A model generated the notes under the pieces. It saw only the letters and a list, made by a program, of their open reading frames with translations. It did not search any database and had not been told where the DNA came from. A DNA stretch of 64,000 nucleotides from Ptiloglossa arizonensis. Lineage: Eukaryota; Arthropoda; Insecta; Hymenoptera; Colletidae. Shown here in pieces: positions 62,301-64,000 of this stretch. Positions within the stretch are counted from its first letter, which is position 1; the number at the start of each line of letters is the position of its first letter. Location of the stretch: assembly GCF_051014685.1 (NCBI RefSeq), contig NC_135058.1, positions 7,974,811 to 8,038,810 on the forward strand, in the 5' to 3' direction. Both the position numbers and the translations under genes were made by a program.

Positions 62301-64000
62301 CAATTTATTCTTGATACGTAACAATCAAATGTTGTCCATTGAATCGATAATATATTTATAAATTCGAAATAGTTCGGTGCCGTTGATGGGGCATTGTTCT
62401 CGTTTCGTATAGGCTGGTTTTGAGAAGGTTACGTTTATTTTTATACGGAGAATTGTTATTTCAATTCGGTTTGCACGGTCTGCATTAGACATCGAGGGAA
62501 GATTCGAAACGCTCCGTTACGCGGTCAGCGGTAGAATGATTTCGCGCATCCGCGTCGCGCAGCTATCGAGTGCCTTCGCGTGCAATGGAGGGGGCAGCGT
62601 CTAGTTGACCCTACTCCCCTAACTTGGCACGAATTTTCGTAACTATGTGTAACGTTGGTACACGGACTCGGTCAAGTCGGGCATGAAAATTTCAACGACA
62701 ATCGCGTACCGCCAGGCAAAACGGCACGCTCCCGTGGCCCACGATCCGATAATGCACACCTCCGTGCGTATCTCATTAAAGTTCGCGGTGTGAAACGACG
62801 CTGTAGGAATGGGGAGAGAGGAGGAATCGAAGCGGGCATCCGTGAAACGCGCCGCTGCTGGTCCGATGACGCGGCGTAATCGAATTTTTTCTAGCCCTAG
62901 CTCACGTTACTTTTCTTGTTTGTTTCGAGGAGTGGGCGAGCGCCGGCTTAAAGAGAATTCACGATCAAACGGAGACACGATTTCGAGAGGCAGGGGACGA
63001 GCGTCGATTGCCAGGTGCGCGGGACGTTCCGGGCCAACCCCCGAAACTTTGCGCGCACGGATTTTTCCTTTGAAAGAACGGTGACGCAATACGTCGATAA
63101 AATGCGGTTCGACGATTCGGGATTCGAGGTATGATTTTCTACGAAATTTAAGAGAGTCGAGTAACATGGAGGGTGAGGTCGCGTCGATGGGATTCGAAGC
63201 GTAACCTTCCCTGGTTAGGCTCTTACCGATAGTATTTTACTTTCGCGGGTAACGTTTCCAAAATTGTAAAAGATAAACTTTTATCATCGTTATCTTCATT
63301 ATCTATATTCTATTCGAAGGAATACAAATGATAAAATTAACTAAACGTATCGTCGTTCTGTGTTATCATCGGGTCGACGTTAGGAAAGAATAAAAATTAA
63401 TTAAACTTTCCGGAGCAACTCGTACCGTGTGTATTTTATCTTTTATTATTAGGATTTAAAAAAGGAAGGTTGATACGTCGAGGAATATAAAGCGTACATG
63501 TGAATTTTCGCGAAAAGTTTAATTAATCATTACGTTTGAAAGAGTTTGCTGCTGGCTGAATGAAACAGTTGGATGGGAAATATTAATCAAGAAGGAAAGG
63601 TGAAAGTTGACGAGATACGTGTTACGTGATAAATTACGCGCAAACCGTGTTACATTTGTGTTAACACCGAGCTTACGCATTGACACGTGTGCCCAAAGTT
63701 TCGAGCAACGGTGTAAATGGAATCGAACGTTTTCGCGTGGGTCGTAACTTCCAGATTGATACACGAACTGATACCAACGGTAAGTCACGTTCTATGTAAT
63801 ACGGAAGTTTCTTCCCGGGTCCCAACCAATTTGGCACGCTGACATAAATGGCAATATAAATTTGCCATACGATTTATGACAAGTCGAGGAGCAGGCAAAC
63901 ACACTTCGATTTCCCGCGATTGGAAAGCAATTAATGTCGAAGGCTATTGTACTTCCTATCGGCGATGTCCAAAAGAATAATTACAACAATATTGCATTTT
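59313..64000. other. Gene-less stretch to the right edge
   Basis: No gene is supported. The plus frame 59094-59879 (261 codons) and the plus frame 61423-62154 (243 codons) lack recognisable domains, are Arg/Ser/Pro-rich and are overlapped by frames on the other strand. GC-rich DNA spans 59300-60100 and 61180-61960; 62160-62470 and 63230-63540 are AT-rich. An A-rich tract lies at 61113-61180. Confidence 0.5.

Noticed and set aside
1..64000. tRNA, snRNA or rRNA genes
   Set aside because: I looked for tRNA A/B box patterns and T-arm GGTTCGAATCC-type sequence, and for U1-like ACTTACCTGG, and found no convincing candidate. A covariance-model search would be decisive.

Overview
This is eukaryotic nuclear DNA, most likely from an insect and plausibly a hymenopteran (bee, wasp or ant). 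CpG is abundant rather than depleted. No run of reading frames looks like a compact gene array. The recognisable mobile DNA is of insect type: a copia-like LTR retrotransposon primed by half of initiator tRNA-Met, a mariner-type TIR element, and a decayed DUF4817/DDE_3 (Tc1/mariner superfamily) transposase. The taxonomic guess is an inference. I see no convincing host protein-coding exon, tRNA, rRNA, CRISPR array or bacterial-type operon. Almost all open frames are short, lie in overlapping frames on both strands, and are Arg/Ser/Pro-rich, as expected by chance in CpG-rich DNA. The window reads as intergenic or deep-intronic sequence.

Layout. At 1-455 a 113-bp tandem repeat runs off the left edge. 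A 111-bp satellite-like array with alternating subtypes lies at 5941-6810. A TA-flanked inverted-terminal element (7260-7738), a 122-bp mariner-type MITE (12137-12258) and several low-copy tandem arrays follow (13351-13625, 18590-18722, 20429-20486, 21345-21990). A dispersed repeat whose copies translate to a shared ISLEN-containing peptide occurs at 15820-15968 and as an inverted pair at 22180-22535.

The centrepiece is a young, complete LTR insertion at 23991-26650. It has two 287-bp LTRs that read as identical, a GATAT target-site duplication, a tRNA-iMet half-primer site and a polypurine tract. Its single long frame encodes gag, a CCHC zinc knuckle, an aspartic protease and the zinc-binding start of integrase. 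The integrase core and reverse transcriptase are gone. A roughly 200-bp GC-rich minisatellite sits in their place, followed by the last part of RNase H. It must have moved with enzymes supplied in trans, so it is a non-autonomous copia derivative.

To the right are more low-copy tandem arrays (27581-27965, 33310-33900, 34501-34770, 48441-48720, 52993-53055, 56978-57275, 58916-59312), two strong inverted repeats (34328-34410, 55348-55384), and an internally deleted DUF4817/DDE_3 transposase relic at 37765-38294. The rest is unannotated unique sequence with simple repeats.
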